Of a stretch of DNA of 64,000 nt, positions 48,596 through 56,796 are shown piece by piece. The translations under genes were made by a program, and so were the position numbers. Within the stretch, counting starts at the first letter, position 1. Every line of letters starts with the position of its first letter. The stretch is from contig CAUJHO010000013.1 of NCBI GenBank assembly GCA_963205025.1, forward strand, positions 22,255 through 86,254, written 5' to 3'. Source of the stretch: Pseudomonadota bacterium. Its GTDB lineage: Bacteria > Pseudomonadota > Alphaproteobacteria > Caulobacterales > Caulobacteraceae. The notes under the pieces were generated by a model. That model was not told the origin of the DNA and made no database searches. It saw nothing but the letters and a program-made list of their open reading frames with translations.

Positions 48596-50418
48596 TTCTC
48601 TCGGCCTATGGGATAGAGGCGGTAGTGCTGATCATAGAAGGGGGTGCGCTCATAGAACCAGGCCAGACGCGCATCGCCGTCGGCGGCGAAGCCGGGGTCG
48701 GAGGCCAGTCGTGCCTCGAACTCGGCGCGCAGGGCCGGGTCGGCGGTCAGCATCTGTTCGGCCAGGGGCGCGATGGCATAGGCCTCGATGTACTCGACGC
48801 GGCTGAAGATCTCGGGGAAGAAGCCCCAGGCGAAGAAGCTCTCGGTGGATTGCGGCTCCAGCAGCAAGACCACGATGTCGCCCATGGCCTGGTCCGTCGG
48901 CACCCGCACCGAACCGGTGGGGAAGGTCCAGCGGTGGGTTTCGACCACCGGTTCACCCGACGTCATCGGGACATGGCCCTCATTGGGGCGCGCTGCGAAG
49001 GTGGCGTCGGGCAGGGTCAGCATCTGGACCTCGACCGTGCGGGGCGCATCGAGCGTCTCCATCTGGACGCCGTGCAGGCGCAGCCGCGCGATGATGTCGG
49101 TCCGGTAGGAGGGCACCCAATAGGCCTCGGGCCGGTCCAGCGTCAGGGTTGCGTGCGAGCTGTAGAAAGGCATCTGCCAGACCTCGGGGTCCGGTTCGCC
49201 AAGCCAGCGGATCTCGGTGCGGCCGGAAGCCGGGCTTTCATAGGTCTCGAACCGGATGCCCAGGAATGCGCGCGTGCCGATCGGGCTGTCGTCAGGCTGG
49301 AAGTTGGTCGGGATCTGCTGCGGTCTCAGGGCTGCATCGGCTTGCCAGGCCGCGCGCAACTCCGGGCCCCGCTCGGCCAGTAGCCGCAAGGCCGCTTCGA
49401 GGAAGACATAGGTGCCCAGCACCCGCTGTTCGTGGGGCTTGAGGCTGTGGTTCTCGATCAGGATGGTCGGGATATGGGCCGCCGATCCCCAGCCGTTGGA
49501 AAAGCGTTCTCCCAGGCCGCCGTCATACAGCCCCGTCCGCGGATTGCGGTCATCGAGGGCGAAGACCAGCTCCCCCGGAATATGGCCGCGAGCTGACAAA
49601 GCGCTGTCAATCGTTGGCCTGAAAGCGGAATCCAGCCACCTCGCGGTTGCGGGGCTGCGGCTATAGATGCCGTCCTCGCCGTTGTAGCCATAGGTGACAT
49701 CATACTGGTAATCGATGCCGTCGGTGACGTGGATGTCGACATAGAGGTCGGGCCGATAGCGGTGGATGAAGCCCATCAGGGCCTGCATCTCGGGCTGATC
49801 CAGCTTCATGAAATCGCGGTTGAGGTTCTGGTTGGTGGCGGTGTTGCGCCAGCCCTGGATGCGCGGTCCGCGCTGGTTGGGCCGCGAATAGGCCCCGGAC
49901 CGTTCATGGCCGTCCACCGACAGCACGGGGATCAGGATCAGATTGACCCGGTCCAGCAGGTCATCACGACCATAGAAGGCGATGTCGCGCAGCAGCATCA
50001 TACCGGCGTCCTTGCCGTCGATCTCGCCCGGATGGATGCCGGCCTGGGCCAGCAGCAGCGGCTTGGACGGATCCAGCGTCGCCCCGTCGCGCGAGGCGAT
50101 GACGGCATAGATGGGCCGGCCCTCAGGCGAGGTCCCGAACGCTTCGATGCGGATCAGGTCGGAGGCCGCGTCCAGTCGGTCGAACCAGGCGCGGGTGGCC
50201 GCGTAGTCCGGCGAGAAATCGTGCTCGGGATCCTGTTCAAAGGCGGTGGCCCAGGGATCGCTCGTCGGCCTCAGCAAATCGCGACTGGCCCCATCCCACT
50301 CCGGGGCGGGCGGCAGGAACGGGCGGTCCCACGGCTGGGCATTGGCGGGGCGGTCTTGGGACATGGCGGGACTCGCAAGCAACAGGGCGCCGAGCGCCAG
50401 GCAAATCAGGAAACGCAT
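48592..50418 (-). CDS. M14 family zinc carboxypeptidase, secreted
   Basis: AQAGIHPGEIDGKDAGMMLLRD (HxxE), DLYVDIHVTDGIDYQYD; signal peptide MRFLICLALGALLLASPAMS. Confidence 0.92.
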   Translation of the reverse strand: MRFLICLALGALLLASPAMSQDRPANAQPWDRPFLPPAPEWDGASRDLLRPTSDPWATAFEQDPEHDFSPDYAATRAWFDRLDAASDLIRIEAFGTSPEGRPIYAVIASRDGATLDPSKPLLLAQAGIHPGEIDGKDAGMMLLRDIAFYGRDDLLDRVNLILIPVLSVDGHERSGAYSRPNQRGPRIQGWRNTATNQNLNRDFMKLDQPEMQALMGFIHRYRPDLYVDIHVTDGIDYQYDVTYGYNGEDGIYSRSPATARWLDSAFRPTIDSALSARGHIPGELVFALDDRNPRTGLYDGGLGERFSNGWGSAAHIPTILIENHSLKPHEQRVLGTYVFLEAALRLLAERGPELRAAWQADAALRPQQIPTNFQPDDSPIGTRAFLGIRFETYESPASGRTEIRWLGEPDPEVWQMPFYSSHATLTLDRPEAYWVPSYRTDIIARLRLHGVQMETLDAPRTVEVQMLTLPDATFAARPNEGHVPMTSGEPVVETHRWTFPTGSVRVPTDQAMGDIVVLLLEPQSTESFFAWGFFPEIFSRVEYIEAYAIAPLAEQMLTADPALRAEFEARLASDPGFAADGDARLAWFYERTPFYDQHYRLYPIGREN

Positions 50419-50459
50419 GGCCCTGTTTTGGCCGATCCTCGCCCTATAGCAAGGGCGCT

Positions 50460-51047
50460 CTATGCGGCGACGGGCGGGGTCGCCACGGCCGACAGAACCG
50501 CCAGCGCCAGATAAATCACGATGTGAAGACCTAGGGCGGTGATGATCAGCCAGGCTCGCCGCGTGATGGCCGCCGTGCCGATCAGGACCAGGTAAAGGCC
50601 GATCGGAATCGCATAGGCTGACGCACGAGAGAGGGCGCCGGTCAGGGTCTGGCCGGCCCAGAGCACGACCGCCATCGCCAGCATATTCGTGGTGATCAGC
50701 AGCGTCAGGACGGCCCGGCGATTGGCCCAGAAGTGATCGTCCAGCGAGGTCACCTCGTCGGTTTCATCCGGAAAGATGAGGGCCGCGGCGATGAAATAGA
50801 TCAGGGCCACGATCAGACCGGCGACCAGCAGGCCATAACTGTAGGGGAGGTGCCGAAAATTAGTCCAGGCCGCGTCCCAGAAGGTGGCGATATCCAGGGC
50901 CGCGAAGATCGCCAGCAACGGCGTCATCCAGCCGATCCTGACCGACCGGCGGTGCTTGAAGGCGCGCGCCGCTCCGGTAGCGATTGCGGCCAGGGACAGG
51001 CCCAGCAACAGGCCATAGAAGGAAAAGAAGAACTCGAATGCGGTCAT
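50460..51047 (-). CDS. Six-TM membrane protein, paralogue A of FEFFF family
   Basis: MTAFEFFFSFYGLLLGLS...DIATFWDAAW...SLDDHFWANRRAV. Confidence 0.85.
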   Translation of the reverse strand: MTAFEFFFSFYGLLLGLSLAAIATGAARAFKHRRSVRIGWMTPLLAIFAALDIATFWDAAWTNFRHLPYSYGLLVAGLIVALIYFIAAALIFPDETDEVTSLDDHFWANRRAVLTLLITTNMLAMAVVLWAGQTLTGALSRASAYAIPIGLYLVLIGTAAITRRAWLIITALGLHIVIYLALAVLSAVATPPVAA

Positions 51048-51048
51048 C

Positions 51049-51672
51049 TCAGCTCCCCACGGCCGGAGACCAGCCGCCGGCGGCAATGAGCATCGCGCCA
51101 GCCCGCGCCATGTTCCAGAGCGTGTAACCCAGAACAATCAGCAGGGCGGTGATCACGACCTTGCGGCTGGGCGCGAAGGCGGCTGTGGCGGTGGCCACCG
51201 CAAAAATAACAACCCCCGCCACCAGCCTCGGCGACCAGACGGCCGCCCACTGTGGATCCGCCGCCGCAAGGATGCCGAGCAAGACCCAAACCAGGGCATT
51301 GGCGGCCAGGACACAGCCGAAAACCACGCGCCTGTGCGCCCAGAAGTGCGCATCCAGGTCGATCTGCGCCTCCACACCTTCGGCGCTGACCCGCGGGAAG
51401 GTCACGCTGGCGGCAATGTAGAAGGTGGCGGCGATCACCAGGCCGATCAGCAGCAGCACCGGATTGAACGGCGCTCCACGGAAAAATACCCAGGCCTGGT
51501 TCCAGAAGGTCGCCAGATCCAGGGCCACAAAGATCGCCAGCATCGGCGTCAGCCAGCCGAACCGCACCCGATCGCGTTCATGCAGCACCTGGGCGAACCC
51601 GCTGACCAGCGCCGCCACGGACAGGCCCAGCAACAGGCCGTAGAACGAAAAGAAGAACTCGAACGCGGTCAC
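51049..51672 (-). CDS. Six-TM membrane protein, paralogue B of FEFFF family
   Basis: TAFEFFFSFYGLLLGLSVAALVSGF...DLATFWNQAW...DLDAHFWAHRRVV; GTG start at 51672. Confidence 0.83.
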   Translation of the reverse strand: MTAFEFFFSFYGLLLGLSVAALVSGFAQVLHERDRVRFGWLTPMLAIFVALDLATFWNQAWVFFRGAPFNPVLLLIGLVIAATFYIAASVTFPRVSAEGVEAQIDLDAHFWAHRRVVFGCVLAANALVWVLLGILAAADPQWAAVWSPRLVAGVVIFAVATATAAFAPSRKVVITALLIVLGYTLWNMARAGAMLIAAGGWSPAVGS

Positions 51673-51781
51673 AGGCCCCCCGATAGATCGTTCGCACCAG
51701 AGTAGCCGAGGTTCAGACGGGACGTCATCGACTATCGCCCGCTGGTGACCGCCCGCCGGTCGCATGCTGCCCCTCCCCTTC

Positions 51782-51817
51782 TGGCGCGAAACGCCAATAG
51801 ACTGGCGCGCAACGCCA
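51782..51817. promoter_or_regulatory. Twin 15-bp palindromic operators upstream of the SDR gene
   Basis: TGGCGCGAAACGCCA (51782-51796) and TGGCGCGCAACGCCA (51803-51817), 21 bp start to start; each has TGGCG/CGCCA arms. Confidence 0.65.
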
Positions 51818-51876
51818 TTTCTATCTGGTGGCCGTTGCCTATGTTGGCTCCATCAACACGAACCAAGGAGCCAGTC

Positions 51877-52641
51877 ATGGCCAATCCAGTTGCTCTCATC
51901 ACCGGCGGCGCCAGCGGCATCGGCCTGGAAACGGCCCGCAAGCTGATCGGACGAGGGATCACTGTCGTCATCAGTGGCCGCCGCCAGGACGTAGGCGATG
52001 CCGCCATCGCCGATCTCCAGCCCCGTGCTGCCAATGGTGCCCAGGCCCGCTTCATCCGCAATGACGTCACCGACGAAGCCGCTGCCGAGGCGATGATCGC
52101 CCAGATCGTCGCCGAGTTCGGCCACCTGGATATGGCGGTCAACAATGCCGGCATCTCGAATGAGACGGCGACCCTCGAGGGGTCCGAAACCGACCGCTTC
52201 CGCGCCATGATCGACACCAATATCGTCGGTCTGTACTTCGACATGAAATATGAGCTTCGCCAGATGCTGAAGCAGGGCAAGGGCTCGATCGTGAACCTGG
52301 TCTCTATTGCCGGTCTGAATGGAATGCCGTGGGCCGGGGCCTATTCGGCGACCAAACACGCGGTGGCGGGCCTGACCAAATCGGCGGCGCTTGATCACGC
52401 GGCCCAGGGCGTGCGTGTCAATGGCGTGGCCCCAGGCGCGGTCCGCACCGACATCATCGCCAAGCAGCTGGAAGGCGGCGACGATAACTATAACGAGGCC
52501 AATATCAGCGCCATGCACCCGATGAACCGGCTGGGTCGTCCCGAGGAGATCGCCAACGGCATCGCCTGGCTGTTGTCTGACGAAGCCAGCTTCGTCACCG
52601 GTCATATCCTCAGCATCGACGGCGGGTTCCAGGCCAAGTGA
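51877..52641 (+). CDS. SDR family oxidoreductase
   Basis: ALITGGASGIGLETARKLI, NNAG, YSATKHAVAGLTKSAALDHA, catalytic YxxxK. Confidence 0.95.
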   Translation: MANPVALITGGASGIGLETARKLIGRGITVVISGRRQDVGDAAIADLQPRAANGAQARFIRNDVTDEAAAEAMIAQIVAEFGHLDMAVNNAGISNETATLEGSETDRFRAMIDTNIVGLYFDMKYELRQMLKQGKGSIVNLVSIAGLNGMPWAGAYSATKHAVAGLTKSAALDHAAQGVRVNGVAPGAVRTDIIAKQLEGGDDNYNEANISAMHPMNRLGRPEEIANGIAWLLSDEASFVTGHILSIDGGFQAK

Positions 52642-53624
52642 CGACGCCCGACCGCATCAAGGTGCCAGAGGCCTTCTGGGTCGGTGTGGACCGGCTGAAC
52701 ATCGGGCGGACCGCGATCCTGCGCGGGGCTGAGTTGCCGCTCGGGGTCGCGACCGGGGAGGTGCCGGTGACCACAGAGCAGTTCTTTGCCCTGTGGCGGG
52801 CACTGGAAGCCGTTGTCGGGTCTGAGGCGGGTCTGAGGTTGTCGCGGACCCTGGACAGTTCGGTGATGCCGCCGTCGTTCGTGGTGGCCCACCATGCCCG
52901 CACCCTGGGTGACGCCCTGGAGCGCGTGGCCCGGTTCAAGTCCCTGTGCGCCCCCGAAGTTCTGGAAATCCGCGGGGAAGGTGGCCAGTGCGTCGTCGAG
53001 GGGCGCTGGCCCCATGCGTTCAGTCCGACACCGACCTCATTGGCTGAAGCGACGATCACCTCCCTGGTCGAGCTGGGTCGGGCGGTTTCGGACGGCGAGG
53101 TGCGGCCTCATCGAGTTGAGTTGCGCCGGGCGCGCAATGCCGAGGTCGCAGCCTATTTCGACTGTCCGATCGCCTGGGAAGCTGAGGCGGATCGTCTGAT
53201 CCTGGATGCCGCCGATCTGGAACGCCCGTTCGGAACCTATAATGCCGATCTTCTGGCGATCCTGGATCAGGCCCTGGCCGGGCGGCTGGATGCCCAGACC
53301 CCGGCTGCCTCGCTGTCCGAACAGGTGCGCTGGCTGATCCGTCGCTCGCTGACGGCGGGCCGACCAGAGCTACGCAGCGTCGCGCGCGAGTTGGCCATCA
53401 GCGAACGATCACTGCAACGGCGGCTGGAGGAGGAGGGCAACAGCTTCCAGTCCCTCCTCTCCGACATTCGCCACCAACTGGCGCTGGAGCATCTGCGCGA
53501 TCCTGGCTTGGATGTGGCCGAGATCGCCTATCTGCTCGGCTATGACGACCAGGGGTCCTTCTACCGTGCCTTCCAGAAATGGGAGGGTCAGACCCCCGCC
53601 GCCTGGCGTGGGGCGGAGCGGTAG
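52638..53624 (+). CDS. AraC family transcriptional regulator
   Basis: C-terminal HTH: RSVARELAISERSLQRRLEEEGNSFQSLLSDIRHQLALEHLRDPGLDVAEIAYLLGYDDQGSFYRAFQKWEGQTPAAWR; GTG start overlapping the SDR stop. Confidence 0.95.
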   Translation: MTTPDRIKVPEAFWVGVDRLNIGRTAILRGAELPLGVATGEVPVTTEQFFALWRALEAVVGSEAGLRLSRTLDSSVMPPSFVVAHHARTLGDALERVARFKSLCAPEVLEIRGEGGQCVVEGRWPHAFSPTPTSLAEATITSLVELGRAVSDGEVRPHRVELRRARNAEVAAYFDCPIAWEAEADRLILDAADLERPFGTYNADLLAILDQALAGRLDAQTPAASLSEQVRWLIRRSLTAGRPELRSVARELAISERSLQRRLEEEGNSFQSLLSDIRHQLALEHLRDPGLDVAEIAYLLGYDDQGSFYRAFQKWEGQTPAAWRGAER

Positions 53625-53629
53625 GGGGG

Positions 53630-53660
53630 CCGCCAGATCGGGGTTCCGTCACCGGGCAGG
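53630..53660. repeat. 31-bp direct repeat, left copy
   Basis: CCGCCAGATCGGGGTTCCGTCACCGGGCAGG, identical to 55141-55171. Confidence 0.97.
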
Positions 53661-53769
53661 GGCAGGGCTGCGTGATCTGCTGGCGCACCGGCGGTGATGT
53701 AGAACGCCGGCTGTCTGATAGGCCGGCATCCCGCGCCGACCGTCTTCGGCCATGGCCGGTCCCGTACAC

Positions 53770-54420
53770 TCACTGGCCTGCGGTTGATCGGCGTCCGACC
53801 GGGACTTCCGGCGCGGCGGCGGCGGTCACCGGACCGTTGTTTGCGACGTTGGGGTGCAGGGCCGACATGGCCGCCAAAACGAGATACAGGCTGATCTGCA
53901 GGGCCAACAAAACCGTAACCACCCAGCCGCGGCGACTGAAAGCGGCAAGGCTGTTCAGAACCACATAAAGACCGGCCATTATCCCGTAGCCGGGCAGGTA
54001 CTGTTGACTGTTGGCATGACCTCCATTGGCCAAAAAGGTGGCCCCTGTGCCCAGGAGATTGGCTCCGATCAGCAGCAGCAGTACCGCGCGCTTATTGGCC
54101 CAGAAATGGTCGTCCAGGCTCGACGCCTCATCTTCCGGCTCGGGAAAGATCAGGGATGTCGCAGTGAAATAGACGGTCGCGATCACCAGCCCGGCGACCA
54201 GAAGCCCATAGCTGTAGGACAGGTGCTGAAAATTGTTCCAGGCGGAATCCCAGAAGGTGGCGATGTCCAGGGCTGCAAAAATGGCCAACAGCGGGGTCAA
54301 CCAGCCGACACGAACGGCTTTTCGGTGCTTGAAGGCTCTGGCCGCGCCAGTCGCCATCACCGCCACGGAAAGCCCCAGAATGAGGCCGTAGAAGCTGAAG
54401 AAGAATTCAAACGGACTCAT
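53770..54420 (-). CDS. Six-TM membrane protein, paralogue C of FEFFF family
   Basis: MSPFEFFFSFYGLILGLSVAVMATGAARAFKHRKAV...DIATFWDSAW...SLDDHFWANKRAV. Confidence 0.85.
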   Translation of the reverse strand: MSPFEFFFSFYGLILGLSVAVMATGAARAFKHRKAVRVGWLTPLLAIFAALDIATFWDSAWNNFQHLSYSYGLLVAGLVIATVYFTATSLIFPEPEDEASSLDDHFWANKRAVLLLLIGANLLGTGATFLANGGHANSQQYLPGYGIMAGLYVVLNSLAAFSRRGWVVTVLLALQISLYLVLAAMSALHPNVANNGPVTAAAAPEVPVGRRSTAGQ

Positions 54421-54471
54421 ATCGTCCCCCTGGTCCAGGCCATATGGTCTGCCGGACAATTGCGCATCGGT

Positions 54472-55104
54472 CTATTCATCGGCCAATCCCGCCTCCAGTG
54501 ACGGCTGTGTCGTGTCGCCGGGGTCACCCCAGGCCGGGTTCCAGGCCAATAAGGTGGCCGAGATGACATAGAGCAGAACTTGCAGGCCGATCAGTGTTCC
54601 GACCAGCCAGCGTCGTCGCGACAGGGCTGCCGGAATAGTCAGAAGCAGGAAGGGCACGGCGGTAACGGCGGTCCCGAAAATCGTTACCGCCCGCTCGTCA
54701 GTGAACCAGTGGACGAGGATGGAGGCGGCGTAGCCCAGCAAGTTCGACAGGATGATCAGCGACAGCACCGTTCGCTTGTTGGCCCAGAAATGGGTGTCGT
54801 AATCGGTGACGTTGTCGTCAGGCTCGGGAAAAACCAACGTCGCAGCCAGGAAATAGACGAGGGCAATCGCCAGGCTGATGACCAGCAAGCCATAGCTGAA
54901 CGGTTGGTCCTTGAATTCTGACCAGGCCCCGCCCCAGAAGGTTGTGACGTCCAGGGCAACAAAAGCTGCCAGCAGCGGAGTTAGCCATCCCAGCCGCACC
55001 TTCCGACGAAGTTTGAAGACCCGCGCAGCACCGGTCGCCAACACCGTCAGGGACAGGCCCAGAACCAAGCCGTAGAATCCAAAAAAGAATTCAAACGTAT
55101 TCAT
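54472..55104 (-). CDS. Six-TM membrane protein, paralogue D of FEFFF family
   Basis: MNTFEFFFGFYGLVLGLSLTVLATGAARVFKLRRKV...DVTTFWGGAW...DYDTHFWANKRTV. Confidence 0.85.
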   Translation of the reverse strand: MNTFEFFFGFYGLVLGLSLTVLATGAARVFKLRRKVRLGWLTPLLAAFVALDVTTFWGGAWSEFKDQPFSYGLLVISLAIALVYFLAATLVFPEPDDNVTDYDTHFWANKRTVLSLIILSNLLGYAASILVHWFTDERAVTIFGTAVTAVPFLLLTIPAALSRRRWLVGTLIGLQVLLYVISATLLAWNPAWGDPGDTTQPSLEAGLADE

Positions 55105-55137
55105 GGGCCTCGTCGCAGATGATTCAGGTCGCTGAGA

Positions 55138-56667
55138 CTACCGCCAGATCGGGGTTCCGTCACCGGGCAGGCCCAGGCGGTTCCACATCTCTGAGACCTT
55201 CTCCACCACCGCCTCGTCCATGCGGATTTCCTCGCCCCATTCGCGCTTGGTTTCAGGGGTCCATTTGTCGGTGGCGTCCAGGCCGATCTTGGAGCCGAGG
55301 CCGCTCTCGGGCGACGCAAAGTCGAGATAGTCGATGGGGGTGTTTTCAATGACGGTGATGTCTCGGGCGGGGTCCATCTTGGTGGAGATGGCCCACATCA
55401 CGTCCTTCCAGTCCCGGGCATCGACCGTGTGGTCCACGACGATGATCCACTTGGTGTACATGAACTGTCTGAGGTAGCTCCAGCAGCCCATCATCACCCG
55501 CTTGGCGTGGCCGGGGTAGGCCTTCTTCATCGAGACGACAGCGATCCGATAACTGCATCCCTCGGGCGGCAGCCAGAAGTCGGTGATCTCGGGGAACTGT
55601 TGCTGGAGCAGCGGGATGAAGACCTCGTTCAGCGCCTCGCCCAGCACGCTGGGTTCGTCCGGCGGCCGGCCGGTGAAGGTGGTCAGATAGATCGGGGCCT
55701 TTCGCATGGTGATGGCGGTGGCCACGAACACCGGGAAGGTCTCCACCGAGTTGTAATAGCCGGTGTGGTCGCCATAGGGGCCTTCGGGGGCGTGTTCGTC
55801 CAGCAGGACATGGCCCTCGATGACGATCTCGGCCTGGGCCGGGACCATCAGGGGCACGGTCTTGCAGGCCACCAGCTCGGCCTTGGCCCCGCGCAGCAGG
55901 CCCGCGAACTGATATTCCGACAGGGTGTCCGGCACCGGGGTCACGGCCGCGAGAATGGTGCCTGGGTCCGCGCCCAGGACGATGGCGGCGGGCAGGGGAT
56001 CGCGCTTTCCGGCCTGCTTGTGGCGGGCATAGTGCTGGGCCCCGCCGCGATGGGCCAGCCAGCGCATGATGGCCTTGTCCTTGCCCAGCACCTGCATGCG
56101 ATAGATGCCCAGGTTGAAGTCATCCTCGCGGGCGTCGGACGGGCCTTTGGTCACGACCAGACCCCAGGTGATCAGGGGGGCCGGTTCTCCGGGCCAGCAG
56201 CCCTGGATCGGCAGCTTGGTCAGGTCGATGTCGTCGCCCTTGAGGACCACCTCATGCACGGGGGCCGATTTCTGCACCTTGGGCCGCATGGTCATGGCGG
56301 TGGAGACCATGGGCAGCATTTCGACCGCCCCGGCCATGTCGCGCGGCGGCGTCGGGTTCCTGAGGTCTGCCAGCAGATGCCCCACCTCGCGCATCTCGGC
56401 GGCGGTGGAGCGCGCCTTCTTGCCCAGGGTCACGCCCATGGCCACCCGCTTCACCGTGCCGAACAGATTGGCCAGGCACGGGATGGGGCTGATCGAGCCA
56501 TCGGGCATGACCGGCTTTTCAAAGATCACCGCCGGGCCGCCGTTCCTGAGAAGCCGGGTCTGAATCTCGGTCATTTCCAGATGGGTGGCGACGGGTTCGG
56601 TGACGCGCACCAGCTCGCCCTCGGCTTCGAGGATGTCGATGAAATCGCGCAGGGACTTATAGGCCAT
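55138..56667 (-). CDS. ubiD: UbiD family decarboxylase (3-polyprenyl-4-hydroxybenzoate decarboxylase)
   Basis: [66 protein letters not shown]. Confidence 0.95.
   Translation of the reverse strand: MAYKSLRDFIDILEAEGELVRVTEPVATHLEMTEIQTRLLRNGGPAVIFEKPVMPDGSISPIPCLANLFGTVKRVAMGVTLGKKARSTAAEMREVGHLLADLRNPTPPRDMAGAVEMLPMVSTAMTMRPKVQKSAPVHEVVLKGDDIDLTKLPIQGCWPGEPAPLITWGLVVTKGPSDAREDDFNLGIYRMQVLGKDKAIMRWLAHRGGAQHYARHKQAGKRDPLPAAIVLGADPGTILAAVTPVPDTLSEYQFAGLLRGAKAELVACKTVPLMVPAQAEIVIEGHVLLDEHAPEGPYGDHTGYYNSVETFPVFVATAITMRKAPIYLTTFTGRPPDEPSVLGEALNEVFIPLLQQQFPEITDFWLPPEGCSYRIAVVSMKKAYPGHAKRVMMGCWSYLRQFMYTKWIIVVDHTVDARDWKDVMWAISTKMDPARDITVIENTPIDYLDFASPESGLGSKIGLDATDKWTPETKREWGEEIRMDEAVVEKVSEMWNRLGLPGDGTPIWR
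55141..55171. repeat. 31-bp direct repeat, right copy (last sense codons of ubiD)
   Basis: Identical to 53630-53660; encodes ...[10 protein letters not shown] at the UbiD C-terminus. Confidence 0.97.
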
Positions 56668-56796
56668 GTCCCCGGCTTAGGCCGAAGGGCGGCGTCTGTC
56701 ACCTCGGCAGGGTACGCCCGACGATCGCACAGGGTCGGGACTCGCTATACCGGGCAAAAAGTACCCGCTAAAACAAGGATTGGCAGCATCCTGCCT

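Noticed and set aside
53630-55171. IS element or integron cassette
   Set aside because: No transposase, integrase or terminal inverted repeats; only the 31-bp direct repeat is supported, so it is reported as a finding and not as a mobile element.
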